Source: Candidatus Alkanophagales archaeon (GTDB lineage Archaea > Halobacteriota > Syntropharchaeia > Alkanophagales > B39-G2). From it: DNA of 9,950 bases. The notes below the pieces were generated by a model, which had not been told where the DNA came from, did no database searches, and saw only the letters and a list, made by a program, of their open reading frames with translations. This document shows, one piece after another, positions 1-7,184 of this stretch; the first letter of the stretch is position 1; every line of letters begins with the position of its first letter. The position numbers and the translations under genes are program-made. Location of the stretch: the NCBI GenBank assembly GCA_003661185.1, contig QMVQ01000043.1, positions 1 through 9,950 of the forward strand. Reading direction: 5' to 3'.

Positions 1-7
1 AAAAAAC

Positions 8-163
8 ATGCAAGTAAAGCTCGTCGTTGACGGTAAGGACGTAACTCTGAACAAATTCGTGCAGGAAATGCTGGGCAGAATGCTTGCGGGCGCCGTTTCT
101 GCGTTACATGGTGTCGAAGAGGACTGGAAACGCATCGAGTTGTTCGCATCTAAGGAAGAATAG
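8..163 (+). CDS. Small conserved-looking hypothetical protein (51 aa)
   Basis: A complete short reading frame, ATG to TAG, beginning MQVKLVVDGKDVTLNKFVQE and ending near WKRIELFASKEE. The alternation of beta-type residues (VKLVVDG) with an amphipathic helix (NKFVQEMLGRMLAGAVSAL) and a closing strand (WKRIEL) looks like a real small alpha/beta protein. It resembles small uncharacterised archaeal proteins of the form VKLVVDGK...LKGV..W.EIE that I recall from euryarchaeal genomes. It has no Cys, His cluster, signal peptide or membrane segment. Only seven bases precede the ATG, so its ribosome-binding site cannot be judged. Its stop lies 22 nt before the start chosen for the RlmE-type gene, suggesting co-transcription. 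Function unknown; the long upstream extension of the rlmE frame overlaps it and was rejected in its favour. Confidence 0.6.
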   Translation: MQVKLVVDGKDVTLNKFVQEMLGRMLAGAVSALHGVEEDWKRIELFASKEE

Positions 164-185
164 CAACGCAGCCAAGCTTGAAGAA

Positions 186-800
186 ATGGGAAAAGCAAGA
201 AGGGCAGCAGAAAGGAGGAAGGACGCATTTTACAGGATGGCAAAGGAACAGGGCTACCGCTCACGGGCGGCGTTCAAGCTTCTGCAAATAAACTCCAAGT
301 TTAATGTAATAAAGAAGGGATACGCTGTAGTTGACCTCGGCGCTGCGCCGGGGGGCTGGCTGCAGGTCGCAAAAGAAATTTCAGGCGGCGTGGTCATCGG
401 CGTGGACTTGCAGCCTATCGCAAAGATAGAGGGCGTCGAGACGCTACGCTACGACATCACGAGCGAGGATGCCTTTGAGAAAGTTAAGGAAGTTTTGAGG
501 AAATTCTCGTGCGAGCACGTTGACGTTGTGCTTTCAGACGCGTCGCCGAACATCTCAGGCATCTGGAGCTACGACCATTTTCGGTCTTACGAGCTTTGCG
601 AAGCCGCGTTAAAAATAGCCACGAAGCTTTTAAGGAGCGGCGGAAACTTCGTCACGAAAATATTTCAGGGTGAGGCTTACCGAGATTTTTACGAAGAAGT
701 CCGCCGCAACTTCGCATTCACAAAGGCATACTCGCCGCAAGCATCAAGAAAGCACAGCGCCGAAATCTACATCATCGGAAAAGGGTTTAAGCTTAAGTGA
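186..800 (+). CDS. rlmE: RlmE/FtsJ-type (RrmJ) ribosomal RNA 2'-O-methyltransferase
   Basis: S-adenosylmethionine-dependent 2'-O-ribose methyltransferase of the FtsJ/RrmJ family; the bacterial member methylates a uridine in the 23S rRNA peptidyl-transferase A-loop. The 204-residue product has the family start (..GYRSRAAFKLLQIN, residues 23-36), the SAM-binding loop VDLGAAPGGW (49-58), an acidic residue closing strand 2 (D74) and the full K-D-K-E catalytic tetrad: K31 (AAFKLL), D118 (LSDASPN), K158 (FVTKIFQG) and E193 (SAEIYII). Length is close to the E. coli enzyme (209 aa), without the C-terminal TRAM domain seen in some archaeal versions. The frame is open back to position 84, but that part overlaps the preceding small gene and lacks family sequence, so ATG 186 is preferred. 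Its TGA overlaps the next gene's alternative GTG start, implying one mRNA. The strict rRNA target in this organism is inferred. Confidence 0.9.
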   Translation: MGKARRAAERRKDAFYRMAKEQGYRSRAAFKLLQINSKFNVIKKGYAVVDLGAAPGGWLQVAKEISGGVVIGVDLQPIAKIEGVETLRYDITSEDAFEKVKEVLRKFSCEHVDVVLSDASPNISGIWSYDHFRSYELCEAALKIATKLLRSGGNFVTKIFQGEAYRDFYEEVRRNFAFTKAYSPQASRKHSAEIYIIGKGFKLK

Positions 801-805
801 TATTC

Positions 806-1207
806 ATGGACGAGAGAACACTGGTGAAGCTCGTTCGCTCCCTGAACAAGCACCTGCCAGAGCGGAGGAAGTCGCTCGCCACGCTTTTACGAGAAGGAAC
901 TCCGAGAGTTTACGGACGGGATGGCTCCCCCCACAGGTTCAAAAAGGAGGAATTGCGGCTGCTTGCGAGCATTTTGCCTGAGGAGCTGCACGAGCGACTT
1001 TTCCTGCCGATATACATAGAGTTTGCGCCGAACTACGGGCGGGGTGCCGCAAGAATACATGGCAAGCTCGAATGCGAGGTTGTCGGCAAGATTATTGGAA
1101 AAAACGTAAAGCAAAGCGACGAGATGATAATCTACAGGCCTGAAGTTAGAGAACTTCGCAAGAAGCTGCCGACGACCACGCAGTATGCATTTTTCTTCAG
1201 CTTTTAA
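806..1207 (+). CDS. UPF0216 (DUF61) family protein
   Basis: A 133-residue protein matching the archaeal UPF0216/DUF61 family: an N-terminal helix with LNKHLPERRKSLATLL, then RVYGRDGSPHRFKKEEL, LASILPEELHERLFLPIYIE and the glycine-rich GRGAARIHGKLECEVVGKIIG segment. The family has no established biochemical function; it is cytosolic by appearance, with no signal or membrane segment. Two starts are possible: GTG at 797, whose first bases overlap the rlmE stop (GTGA), and ATG at 806, which follows a GTGAT sequence complementary to the 16S rRNA 3' end at 5 nt spacing; ATG 806 is preferred. It follows an RNA-modification gene directly, so an RNA-related role is possible but is only inference. It converges on the minus-strand operon, with 26 nt between the two stops. 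Confidence 0.85.
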   Translation: MDERTLVKLVRSLNKHLPERRKSLATLLREGTPRVYGRDGSPHRFKKEELRLLASILPEELHERLFLPIYIEFAPNYGRGAARIHGKLECEVVGKIIGKNVKQSDEMIIYRPEVRELRKKLPTTTQYAFFFSF

Positions 1208-1233
1208 CGCCACATCAGCCAAGCCGCTTGCTA

Positions 1234-1557
1234 CTACTCCTCAAACACGATTTTAAGTTCCCTGCTCTTCAAAGCATGGCTCCTTGAGATAAGTCCAAGC
1301 TCAAGCCTTGCCGCGTTCATGACGCCGCATGGAACGAGGCACGATGGCGTAAGATAATCGCCCGCAACTTCCATGATTTTATTTCTAGAGAAATGCATCA
1401 CGTCCTTTATTCCCACCTCCCCTAAGGCTTCGTTGAACCGCTTCACGTGTTCGCAATCGCTCTTGATTTCTACCTTCACAGAGCTTCCGCTCTTCTCAGC
1501 TCTGATCACTGCCTTGTATCCGCATATCGGCATATCCACAATTACTTTCGTTGCCAT
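1234..1557 (-). CDS. Small four-cysteine protein, DUF6951-like, last gene of the Hdr operon
   Basis: A 107-residue protein with cysteines at 12 (ICGYKA), 35 (SDCEHV), 73 and 77 (PSCLVPCGVMNAARLE). The beta-rich N-terminus followed by CLVPCGVMNAARLELGL resembles the DUF6951 family (C.VP...K..E...GL), which has no known function; this match is from memory and moderate. Four cysteines could bind a metal or an iron-sulfur cluster, which is inference. The start is supported by GGTGA (1562-1566) four bases upstream of the ATG. It begins 32 nt after the hdrA stop on the same strand, so it probably belongs to the heterodisulfide reductase transcript and may be an accessory or maturation factor for that complex. 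No signal peptide or transmembrane segment. Confidence 0.75.
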   Translation of the reverse strand: MATKVIVDMPICGYKAVIRAEKSGSSVKVEIKSDCEHVKRFNEALGEVGIKDVMHFSRNKIMEVAGDYLTPSCLVPCGVMNAARLELGLISRSHALKSRELKIVFEE

Positions 1558-1589
1558 GTTCTCACCGGTGCTCCGTGATGAAGTAAAAA

Positions 1590-4145
1590 TTAAGAAAGTA
1601 GGATGTCAAGAGACCGAAGGAGCGTTTCGTCTTTAAGAGCCGCCGCCACAGCCCCGGAAGGACACGCCGCGACGCATGCGCCACAGCCCTTGCATAGCGT
1701 CTCGTCAACATGCGACACCCTTACAACAGTTTCTAAGACCGTCCCGTATGTTGACACGCCCACTTTCCGCTCCTCCAGCGAGATGGCAGCATTCGGGCAG
1801 ACAGACTCGCAGACGCCGCAGCCACTGCAGGCACGCTCGTCCACGACGGAAACAACGCGCTGCACCACAAGCGCATCCTTCGAAAGGATTTCGAGCGCTC
1901 GCAACGCCGCTGCCGCCCCGGAGACTACGCACTCCTCAACAGTCCTTGGCTTTGCGGCAGAGCCGCAAACGAAAACGCCGTCAACAAGTGTGACAAGCGG
2001 CTTTAGTCGTAAGCTCGGATTTTCGACAGAATCAACAACGAAGCCATCTTCCGTAGGCAGCTTAAAGCCAACGGCGTTGGGCACGAGCGGCAGACAAAGC
2101 ACCAACACGTCCGGTCGCAGCTCGATGTAGTCGCCGAGGAACTCGTTAAACGCTGTAAGCACGCCGTCTTCGAATTTCACGTCCCCGCTCTTGATGAAAA
2201 CGACGCCTTTCTCTCTCGCTTCGTTGTAAAGCAGTTCCCAGTGCCCGTAAGCCTTAATGTCCTCGTAGAAGACGAAGACTTCGGCGCCGGCGTTCCTCGC
2301 ACGCAATGCATTCTTTAAGGCAGAAAGACAGCAAAGCTTCGAGCAGTAGCCGACTTTTTCACGCTCAGCGCATAAAAGCATGGCGACAGTCCTCCCCTCT
2401 AAGTCGTCATAACACTCGAAGTCAAGCAGCGTCATCACGCTCTCCGCTTTCCATGCTTGCGGCAGCTCGCTCACGCCGGTAGCGACGATGACGACGCCAG
2501 CTTCTACTGCGGAGCCATCGCTGAGATGTGCCACGAAGTTCCCGACGGTGCCCTCAAGCGCTAAAACCTCGCCCTTCCGCACCTCCACACCTTCTATCCG
2601 CCTCTTCAGGTCGCTCAGCACCTCAGCCGCCGCTCTATCGCCGACACTCCGGAGCCTGTTGAGCATCCCGCCTATTTCCTCCTTTTCAACAAGGCATACA
2701 TCGAAGCCGAGTTCAGAAAGCGTTGCAGCCGCAGAGAGCCCCGCAGGTCCACCGCCGACCACTAAAGCTTTTTTCACAACGGACACTTTTACGCTTTTCA
2801 CCTCTGCAAAGCCGAGTCGCTCGATACCGAGCCTGACAAGCTCCCTCGCCATTTTCTCGTCGCCGCCGACCCATGCGCAACCCTCCCTAACGTTCACAAT
2901 TTCAAGAAACGATGGGTCGAGCCCTGAACGGGCGCAGACACGTTTTAAGAGACGCTCGCAGAACCTTGGGCTGCAGCCGACGAACAATATGCTACGACGC
3001 TCTGCAGCGAGCTCTTTAACAGCCTTCACCGCCCCCTCGCAGCTTGACGCCATCCTCACGTCGCCGAATCTCCTTGTGAATTCAACGATACTCGCTGCAA
3101 ACGGAATTTCGCCGCCGCAATCGCAAACGACGACGCCCAGCCCCCTGCCTTTTTCTAATGTTTCAAATCCTTCTTTCCCACGTTCCAGCCCTTTAGCGGC
3201 TTCTGCCGCAGCCGCAAGTGCGGTTATGACGCTCTCCTCAACCTTCAGCGGCATGATTGCGGCGCCGCCTGCAAAGATTCCCGAAACTGAGGTTCTTCCA
3301 CGCGCATCCGCTTTGACGAAGCCGAACTCGTTGGTCTCGACGCCGAAACGCCCCGCAATTCCAGTAGAACGAAGCCCGACAGCGAGCACGAGCATGTCAA
3401 GCTCCAGCTCCTTGGTCTTTCTTCCTTCTTCGTAGCGGACGACGAGCTTACCGTCATGTTCCAGCACCTCCGCCACTCTCGTCCTGATGTATTTAACGCC
3501 GGCGTTCTTCAGCCGCTCTACGAGTTTGTCGTCCCTGCCGAAAGTGCGGACGTCCATGTAGAAGACGAAGACTTCAGCGTCGGGGTAACGGCTTTTTACG
3601 ACCCAAACCTCCTTGGCGGTGTAGGCGCAGCAAGCCGCCGAACAAAGCTCGAAGTCCTTGCACCTTGAGCCTACGCACTGCACAAAGCCTATTCTCCTCG
3701 GACGCCGCCCGTTAATTTCAAGCTCGCCGCAGCCGCTTATCAAATCTTCAAATTCGAGCGACGTGAGCACGTTTTTAAGCTCAGGGCGGTAGCGACGCTC
3801 CGGCGTCGCGGTCTCGTAGCCCGTCGTCAGGAGAATACGCTCTGCCACAACTTCACGCTCCTCACCGCCGCTCGTCTGAAGCTTGAGCCTGAAATTTCCC
3901 TCCGCTCCTTCAACGCCCTTCAGCTCTGCTTTCTCGACAATTTCAATGTTTTCATGAAGCCTCGCCTCCATTAACAACGGGTTCAGCCCAGTAAGGCATT
4001 CCGCAAGCCTCGCCACATGCCCACCAAGCTTGCCCTTTTCGATGATGCAGACTTTTATGCCGGAGTTTGCGAGCGCAAGAGAGGCAGAAAGTCCTGCAAC
4101 GCCTCCGCCCACCACCACAACTTGCGTCTTCAACTCCGCACTCAT
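1590..4145 (-). CDS. hdrA: Double-length HdrA: heterodisulfide reductase subunit A with two FAD modules
   Basis: Flavin/iron-sulfur core subunit of cytosolic HdrABC, the site of flavin-based electron bifurcation in methanogens. The 851-residue chain reads as: FAD module 1 (residues 8-320; VVVGGGVAGLS, IIEK, then the HdrA cluster motif with C157, C168, C172, C173); an HdrA N-terminal-type domain (336-440; CDCGG at 341-345, C369, C391, and NVREGCAWV at 418-426); FAD module 2 (458-755; LVVGGGPAGLS, LVEK, cluster motif C592, C601, C605, C606); and a C-terminal two-cluster ferredoxin (C773, C776, C779, C783; C818, C821, C824, C828). Ordinary HdrA is about 650 residues with one FAD module, so this is a duplicated or fused form. 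ATG 4145 overlaps the hdrB stop (ATGA) and has AAAGGTG 5 nt upstream. All key cysteines are kept in both halves; no in-frame TGA is used. The physiological disulfide or other substrate is inferred. Confidence 0.92.
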   Translation of the reverse strand: MSAELKTQVVVVGGGVAGLSASLALANSGIKVCIIEKGKLGGHVARLAECLTGLNPLLMEARLHENIEIVEKAELKGVEGAEGNFRLKLQTSGGEEREVVAERILLTTGYETATPERRYRPELKNVLTSLEFEDLISGCGELEINGRRPRRIGFVQCVGSRCKDFELCSAACCAYTAKEVWVVKSRYPDAEVFVFYMDVRTFGRDDKLVERLKNAGVKYIRTRVAEVLEHDGKLVVRYEEGRKTKELELDMLVLAVGLRSTGIAGRFGVETNEFGFVKADARGRTSVSGIFAGGAAIMPLKVEESVITALAAAAEAAKGLERGKEGFETLEKGRGLGVVVCDCGGEIPFAASIVEFTRRFGDVRMASSCEGAVKAVKELAAERRSILFVGCSPRFCERLLKRVCARSGLDPSFLEIVNVREGCAWVGGDEKMARELVRLGIERLGFAEVKSVKVSVVKKALVVGGGPAGLSAAATLSELGFDVCLVEKEEIGGMLNRLRSVGDRAAAEVLSDLKRRIEGVEVRKGEVLALEGTVGNFVAHLSDGSAVEAGVVIVATGVSELPQAWKAESVMTLLDFECYDDLEGRTVAMLLCAEREKVGYCSKLCCLSALKNALRARNAGAEVFVFYEDIKAYGHWELLYNEAREKGVVFIKSGDVKFEDGVLTAFNEFLGDYIELRPDVLVLCLPLVPNAVGFKLPTEDGFVVDSVENPSLRLKPLVTLVDGVFVCGSAAKPRTVEECVVSGAAAALRALEILSKDALVVQRVVSVVDERACSGCGVCESVCPNAAISLEERKVGVSTYGTVLETVVRVSHVDETLCKGCGACVAACPSGAVAAALKDETLLRSLDILLS

Positions 4146-4981
4146 CTCAGCACCTTTCTAATAATCTCTCTCGTCGAGATGATGTTTTTGTGTAGTCCAA
4201 GTTTCTTCGGCTTTATGCCTAAGGTGAGACCGACGAGCTGCGTGAAATAGAGGACCGGCATTTTGAATTCCTTTCCGAGCGCTGCTTCGATATCCGGCTG
4301 CTTTGCATCGAGCATCAAATGGCAAAGCGGGCACGCCACCGAAATTGCGTCGGCGCCCGCCTTTTTTGCCTCCTCTAATATCTGTGCCGTCATTTTCAGC
4401 GGGATTTCTTCAGCGGTCATCAAAATCGGACCGCCACAGCACCTTGCCTTCAACGAAAACTCAGGAACGTCGGCGCCGAGCGCTGAAAGCAGCCTGTCCA
4501 TGCTTTCTGGGTAATCGGGGTCGTCAAAGCCGAAATCTGAAGGGCGGACTGTCAGGCAGCCGTAGTAGGGCACAACACGCACGTCCAGCTTCTTTTTCGC
4601 CCTCGTCTTAATTTCCTCAAGGAAGTCGTTCGCAAGCACGTCGAGAACGTGCCGCACTTTTATCCTGCGAGCGTAGCTCGTTCCTATTCGGCGGCGCAGC
4701 TCCTCGTCCCTCAACGCATAATCCGTTCTTCCCAAATTGTAGAAACAAGCGCTGCATGGCACCACAAGGTCAAGTCCAGTCTTCTCCGCAAGCACTAAGT
4801 TCCTTGCGTTCAGAGCGTATGCGAGTAGCGGGCTTTCAACCTCTAGGGCGCCACAGCAGTTCCAGTCCTCAATTTCGACAAGCTCGACGCCCAACACCGA
4901 AAATACTGCACGCACCGACATATCGTATTCCTTCGAAGAGGTGTGCGACGTGCACCCCGGATAATAAGAGAACTTCTTCAT
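4142..4981 (-). CDS. hdrB: Heterodisulfide reductase subunit B (HdrB), two CCG domains
   Basis: Catalytic subunit of cytosolic Hdr, carrying the two non-cubane [4Fe-4S] clusters that reduce the CoM-S-S-CoB disulfide in methanogens. The 279-residue protein has both CCG domains complete: C10 (YYPGC), C42-C43 (DWNCCG), C76 and C79 (PCSAC); then C142 (YYGCLTVRP), C181-C182 (RCCGGP), C217 and C220 (CPLCH). Length fits the family (about 290). The start is firm: GGAGGTGA lies 6 nt upstream (4988-4995), and the ATG overlaps the hdrC stop as ATGA. Its own stop overlaps the hdrA start in the same way, so translation of hdrC, hdrB and hdrA is likely coupled. The enzyme is soluble. Because all cluster ligands are kept it should be catalytically competent; whether the substrate is CoM-S-S-CoB or another disulfide is not visible here. 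Confidence 0.95.
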   Translation of the reverse strand: MKKFSYYPGCTSHTSSKEYDMSVRAVFSVLGVELVEIEDWNCCGALEVESPLLAYALNARNLVLAEKTGLDLVVPCSACFYNLGRTDYALRDEELRRRIGTSYARRIKVRHVLDVLANDFLEEIKTRAKKKLDVRVVPYYGCLTVRPSDFGFDDPDYPESMDRLLSALGADVPEFSLKARCCGGPILMTAEEIPLKMTAQILEEAKKAGADAISVACPLCHLMLDAKQPDIEAALGKEFKMPVLYFTQLVGLTLGIKPKKLGLHKNIISTREIIRKVLR

Positions 4982-5574
4982 TTGTGCTCACCTCCTGTTT
5001 CCACGCTGGAGGACGGCGAACCGCTGAACCTCTTGAAGACCTCCCTGACCTCTTTGACACGCTTTATTTTGTCAGGACGTAGTGCCACCTTGCCTTTTTT
5101 GAAGAGGCGCATGCCTATCCCCTTGTAAGAAAGGAACAGCTTGAAACCAAGCCCCGAACGCTTGGCAAACGTCCTAAGAAGTCCAGCTTCGTATTGCCTG
5201 CCATATTTAGCAACCATTTCAAGAAAGCACTCGTCAAATGCCGGCTTTGTGCTTTCGAGTTTTAAGCGACCTGCTTTTGCTTCCTCGGCGGCGAGTCGCC
5301 GCAACGCCAGCACGATTTCCGAAAAGCGGACGTCCTGCGGGCAACGCTCGTAGCAGTTCTGGCACGAAGTGCAGAGCCACAGCCCCTCCTCGTCCAGCAC
5401 GTCCCTCAAGCCAAGAAGGCACTTCTCCACCACGAGCCTCGGGTTCCAGTCCACGAACTCAGAAATTGGACAACTAACGGTGCACGTCGAGCACTGGACG
5501 CAGCGCAGCAACCGCTCCGCCCCCAACTCGCCAACTACCTTGCCCCTAAATTCAGGGTCCACACGCATCGTCAT
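4978..5574 (-). CDS. hdrC: Heterodisulfide reductase subunit C (HdrC), two [4Fe-4S] clusters
   Basis: Electron-relay subunit linking HdrA to HdrB. The 198-residue protein carries two ferredoxin-type motifs, C25-C28-C31-C35 (CVQCSTCTVSCP) and C68-C71-C74-C78 (CTSCQNCYERCP), followed by a charged helical C-terminal half (residues 95-198) ending in a Ser-rich tail. The protein is at the long end for HdrC, as in archaeal and syntroph Hdr operons. The start at 5574 is chosen because GGAGG (5583-5587) sits 8 nt upstream; the next in-frame ATG (5568) would be 14 nt away. The gene lies 21 nt after the FrhB/FdhB-like gene and overlaps hdrB by ATGA. No membrane segment is seen. Confidence 0.93.
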   Translation of the reverse strand: MTMRVDPEFRGKVVGELGAERLLRCVQCSTCTVSCPISEFVDWNPRLVVEKCLLGLRDVLDEEGLWLCTSCQNCYERCPQDVRFSEIVLALRRLAAEEAKAGRLKLESTKPAFDECFLEMVAKYGRQYEAGLLRTFAKRSGLGFKLFLSYKGIGMRLFKKGKVALRPDKIKRVKEVREVFKRFSGSPSSSVETGGEHK

Positions 5575-5595
5575 TCGCTATGCCTCCTTGTTAGC

Positions 5596-6588
5596 CTATC
5601 TCGGCTCAAGCTCGTCCTCTTCGTATGTGAGTAGGGGTATTGGCTCCGTTTCGTCCCTTCCGGGCACATAATCGAAAAGCTCACGCACGCTTTCAGTCCC
5701 TACAGGAAAGAGCATGGTCAGCGGCAAATCTTTAGGACAAGCGCTCTCGCAAGCGCCACAGCCCACACAGCTCACGCTCACGTGATACATCCTGACGAGA
5801 TGGAAGAGCAAGAGGTTCGCTGGCAGCCTGATGCCGCCCCGCAACTCCGCAATATTCAAAAGAGCATCGCCCATCGGCGCCCCTACTGGCTTCTCGAAAA
5901 AGCACTCCTTGCAGTAGCATATCGGGCACACATCCCGGCAGTTCTTACAGAGAATACACTCCCTCAGCACGTCAAGAAGCTTCTCGACGCTGTTAACCTC
6001 CGCTAACTGCCTCTTTATCTCTTCTTTTGCTTTCTGCACTTCCTCAAGCGACTGCGGCGCCCTCGAAACTCCCCGCTCTTTCAACGGCACACCGGCAGCT
6101 GAAAGCACTTCCTCGCCTTTCGGTGTCAGCGTCACAAAAAACGGCTTCTCAACGCCAAGCCTGACGTAAGCGATGTCGCCAAACTCCGCAAGTCGTCTCT
6201 CGCAAATCTTGCATGCCACTCTTTGATTCTCAAAGCCGCCCTTTGCCGCAAGCTCCAACGTGTCATAAGTGCCCTCGCAGTCCACGCAGATTAAAACGAC
6301 TGCGTCCCTGCTAATCTGGTTCAGCTTCACAAGCTCGATGACGGCTCTCGCCTCGCACGGACGCACGACGGCGGCAACCCTTCGCTTCTCGCCGCTCAAA
6401 AAGCCCTTGAGGATGTTTGCGCAGTTTACACCGAAATAAGGTTCAAGAGTCGCATTTTTCAGCTTCTCTTCGCTCGTCACGAGCGTGTAAAAGACGCCGC
6501 CATTCAACTTCTGCGGCACGACTATGCCGTCGAGCGTCGGGAGAAGCGTCTTCAGCAGCTCCTCAAAGCCGAGCTCTGCAACTTTCAT
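5596..6588 (-). CDS. FrhB/FdhB-like iron-sulfur oxidoreductase subunit
   Basis: A 330-residue soluble protein resembling the F420 hydrogenase/formate dehydrogenase beta-subunit superfamily in the short form that accompanies MvhD and Hdr genes. Visible cysteine sets: RPCEAR with C78; C101 and C104 (CVDC) with C126 and C129 (CKIC); C211, C214, C217, C221 with C224, C226, C229 (a dense cluster-binding run); and a last ferredoxin motif C274, C277, C280, C284 (CVGCGACESACP). FrhB-type proteins bind FAD and exchange electrons with F420; that would make this the F420H2-facing subunit, but I cannot see an F420-specific signature, and formate- or NAD(P)H-linked relatives remain possible. The ATG overlaps the mvhD stop (ATGA) and has GGAGG about 8 nt upstream. 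The acidic C-terminus (EEDELEPR) is unexplained. Confidence 0.82.
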   Translation of the reverse strand: MKVAELGFEELLKTLLPTLDGIVVPQKLNGGVFYTLVTSEEKLKNATLEPYFGVNCANILKGFLSGEKRRVAAVVRPCEARAVIELVKLNQISRDAVVLICVDCEGTYDTLELAAKGGFENQRVACKICERRLAEFGDIAYVRLGVEKPFFVTLTPKGEEVLSAAGVPLKERGVSRAPQSLEEVQKAKEEIKRQLAEVNSVEKLLDVLRECILCKNCRDVCPICYCKECFFEKPVGAPMGDALLNIAELRGGIRLPANLLLFHLVRMYHVSVSCVGCGACESACPKDLPLTMLFPVGTESVRELFDYVPGRDETEPIPLLTYEEDELEPR

Positions 6589-7010
6589 AGCAGCTCCTCC
6601 CTCAGCGGGTTCGGTCCGAGGGTTTTTGCGCGCTCAACCAGTTCCTTCATGACTTCTGCGAACTTTGCGCCCTCGGAGGCAGAAATCCACTCCATTCGCA
6701 ACCTCCTGTCAAGTCCGAAGTTCTCCAAAATTTTCTTTAAAGCGTTGATCCGGCGTCGTGCGAAGTAGTTGCCCTGGATGTAATGACAGTCGCCGGGGTG
6801 GCAGCCGCCGATGAAAACTGCATCTGCGCCGTTCACCAACGCCTTTATCACGAATATCGGGTCTATGCGTCCTGAGCACATCACCCTGACAATGCGGATG
6901 TTCGGTGGGTATTTCGTTCTGGAAGTCCCTGCGAGGTCGGCGCCCGCATACGTGCACCAGTTGCACGTGAAGCCTACAACTTTCGGCTCGAATCCTGTTC
7001 CTGATTCCAT
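6585..7010 (-). CDS. mvhD: MvhD/FlpD-type hydrogenase iron-sulfur subunit (delta)
   Basis: [2Fe-2S] adaptor that passes electrons from a hydrogenase, formate dehydrogenase or F420-dependent module into HdrA. The 141-residue protein has the family features in order: VVGFTCNWCTYAGADLAG (C16, C19), VRVMCSGRIDP (C45), and FIGGCHPGDCHYIQGNYFARRR (C70, C75). Length is typical (about 140). It is the first gene of the operon, so the adaptor is made before its FrhB-like and Hdr partners. There is no Shine-Dalgarno sequence just before ATG 7010, but a TATA-like element is centred about 28 nt upstream, which suggests a leaderless transcript. Its partner hydrogenase is not in this window, pointing to use with the FrhB/FdhB-like protein. 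Confidence 0.95.
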   Translation of the reverse strand: MESGTGFEPKVVGFTCNWCTYAGADLAGTSRTKYPPNIRIVRVMCSGRIDPIFVIKALVNGADAVFIGGCHPGDCHYIQGNYFARRRINALKKILENFGLDRRLRMEWISASEGAKFAEVMKELVERAKTLGPNPLREELL

Positions 7011-7034
7011 TTCAACGTTTAATTCGTTTCAAGC

Positions 7035-7042
7035 TTTATAAA
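7035..7042 (-). promoter_or_regulatory. TATA-like element for the mvhD-frhB-hdrCBA operon
   Basis: TTTATAAA, within a longer A/T stretch, is centred about 28 bases upstream of the mvhD ATG on the minus strand. Archaeal TATA boxes sit roughly 26 nt before the transcription start, which would put the start at or within a few bases of the ATG. That agrees with the missing ribosome-binding site there. This is position-based inference; no convincing BRE is seen. Confidence 0.5.
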
Positions 7043-7110
7043 TAATAAGAGCTTTTTCATTGCTGTTGTCAGGCTCCTCAATACGAGGCTTTACAGCATT
7101 CCAAGTTTCT

Positions 7111-7184
7111 TAAAAGTAAAAAGGCGAAAAGAAGGCAGCAGATGTGCTCCTTAGGCGGCTCTCCTAAGATTGTTAAGCAATCTT
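7111..7184 (-). terminator. Possible transcription terminator after the hdrD-like unit
   Basis: On the minus strand a hairpin AAGATTG/CAATCTT (7166-7184, loop of 5) is followed by an overlapping alternative hairpin with arms 7150-7155 and 7163-7168, and then by a T-rich tract (7111-7132, reading CTTTTCGCCTTTTTACTTTT). Archaeal terminators need mainly a U-tract, so this could end the transcript carrying the 85-aa protein, the HdrD-like protein and the small frameshifted gene. The T-tract is about 18 nt beyond the hairpin, which weakens the case. Confidence 0.35.

Noticed and set aside
84..185. N-terminal extension of the RlmE frame
   Set aside because: It overlaps the 51-aa gene in another frame and does not look like the family N-terminus; ATG 186 gives the usual start and length.
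887..1222. Minus-strand 111-codon frame opposite UPF0216
   Set aside because: It lies entirely over the well-matched UPF0216 gene and shows no family features.
2488..3435. Long plus-strand open frame (315 codons) opposite hdrA
   Set aside because: Ser/Thr/Pro-rich composition with no recognisable domain; it is a mirror of the strongly supported hdrA coding frame.
1590..7010. Selenocysteine codons in HdrA or MvhD, as in some methanogens
   Set aside because: All cluster positions are read as cysteine codons and no in-frame TGA interrupts these genes.
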